Below, piece after piece: positions 63,478 to 64,000 of a stretch of 64,000 nucleotides of DNA. A program made the position numbers and the translations under genes. Source of the DNA: Butyrivibrio sp. (GTDB lineage Bacteria > Bacillota > Clostridia > Lachnospirales > Lachnospiraceae); assembly GCA_017535785.1 (NCBI GenBank), contig JAFXTN010000010.1, positions 1 through 64,000 of the forward strand, given 5' to 3'. The notes below the pieces were generated by a model. That model was not told the origin of the DNA and searched no databases. It saw only the letters and a list, made by a program, of their open reading frames with translations. The number at the start of each line of letters is the position of its first letter. The first letter of the stretch is position 1.

Positions 63478-64000
63478 ATGGGAATATACGATACACTTAA
63501 TTCGCAGCAAAAAAAGGCAGTACTGCAGACGGAAGGACCGGTGCTGATACTTGCGGGAGCAGGTTCGGGAAAGACAAGGGTACTTACGCACAGGATTGCC
63601 TATCTTATTGATGAGTGCGGAGTCAATCCATGGAATATCATGGCTATCACATTCACCAATAAGGCGGCCGGTGAGATGAGGGAGAGAGTTGACAAGATAG
63701 TCGGCTTCGGCGCAGAGAGCATCTGGGTTTCGACCTTCCACTCAAGCTGTGTGAAAATCCTTAGAAGATACGCAGACAGACTTGGCTACGGCACCAATTT
63801 TACAATTTACGATACCGACGACTCCAAGAGTCTTATGAAAGATATATGCAAAAAATATCAGCTGGAGACCACTCAGCTTAAGCTTCGCAGTATCATGGGA
63901 AGCATCTCGAAATGCAAAGACAATCTGGTCACTCCCGAAGAGTATGCGCTCAATACGCAGAATGATTTTATCAAACTCAAGATTTCCAAGGCTTATACGG
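63478..64000 (+). CDS. pcrA: UvrD/PcrA-type DNA helicase (5' part, cut by window edge)
   Basis: The first 174 codons of a superfamily 1A helicase. The N-terminus has LNSQQKKAVLQTEGPVLILA, Walker A GAGSGKTRVLTHRIAYL, motif Ia ITFTNKAAGEMRERV and the STFHSSCVKILRR segment. This fits PcrA/UvrD, which unwinds DNA in repair and removes RecA. AAAGGAAA lies upstream of ATG 63478. The reading frame is still open at base 64000. Confidence 0.92.
   Translation, partial: MGIYDTLNSQQKKAVLQTEGPVLILAGAGSGKTRVLTHRIAYLIDECGVNPWNIMAITFTNKAAGEMRERVDKIVGFGAESIWVSTFHSSCVKILRRYADRLGYGTNFTIYDTDDSKSLMKDICKKYQLETTQLKLRSIMGSISKCKDNLVTPEEYALNTQNDFIKLKISKAYT

Noticed and set aside
1-64000. CRISPR array, prophage, integrase or rRNA operon
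   Set aside because: No regularly spaced direct repeats, cas, phage structural, integrase or rRNA sequence was found. The only mobile-type gene is the decayed Rpn locus.

Overview
The window reads as chromosome of a Gram-positive anaerobe of the Clostridia, most likely a Lachnospiraceae member of the Butyrivibrio type. This is inferred from the conserved order rimP-nusA-ylxR-ylxQ-infB-rbfA-nrnA-truB-ribF-rpsO-pnp, the run nusB-xseA-xseB-ispA-dxs-tlyA-nadK-argR-recN, a PolC-type polymerase, a T-box leader before pheST, a class D-type sortase, a DUF1836 gene and a Rpn-type nuclease of the kind common in Lachnospiraceae. Coding is dense, moderately AT-leaning and mostly on the + strand. No phage, CRISPR array or intact insertion sequence was seen.

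Layout. 1-1.2 kb: a frameshifted Rpn (PD-(D/E)XK) nuclease and a second tail fragment, both on the minus strand. 1.3-2.05 kb: an unrecognised small protein behind a hairpin leader. 2.06-8.6 kb: promoter, Phe-type T-box, an unusual tandem-hairpin element, then pheS-pheT, an M18 aminopeptidase and queA. 8.6-10.3 kb: a PilZ protein and a CPBP membrane protease. 10.3-14.2 kb (minus): a large sortase-anchored surface protein followed by its sortase. 14.4-18.2 kb: a UDP-glucose dehydrogenase (+), then tyrA-aroA (minus). 18.3-21.4 kb: an EF-G-like GTPase and a methyltransferase. 21.4-24.9 kb: a probable Re-citrate synthase, a GntR/FCD regulator and NADP-isocitrate dehydrogenase, together the oxidative route to 2-oxoglutarate. 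25-27 kb: a polysaccharide deacetylase and a bactofilin.

27-38 kb: pyrH-frr-uppS-cdsA-dxr-rseP-ispG-polC, a conserved cluster joining ribosome recycling, undecaprenyl and phospholipid synthesis, the MEP isoprenoid pathway, site-2 proteolysis and replication. 38.1 kb: a single tRNA-Glu(CUC) with its own promoter and terminator. 38.3-46.9 kb: the rimP-nusA-infB translation/transcription operon behind a structured leader, followed by truB and ribF. 47-52.4 kb: an AEC transporter, rpsO, pnp and prfC, with structured leaders on rpsO and pnp. 52.4-53.8 kb: a transglutaminase-like lipoprotein. 53.8-64 kb: an Asp23 protein, then nusB through recN, a DUF1836 protein and the 5' part of a UvrD/PcrA helicase cut by the window edge.

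Most genes are housekeeping. The least-explained signals are in non-coding RNA leaders: the pair of covarying hairpins between the pheST T-box terminator and pheS, flanked by a 9-base direct repeat; the hairpin at the 5' end of the unknown gene at 1471; and the structured leaders of rimP, rpsO and pnp.
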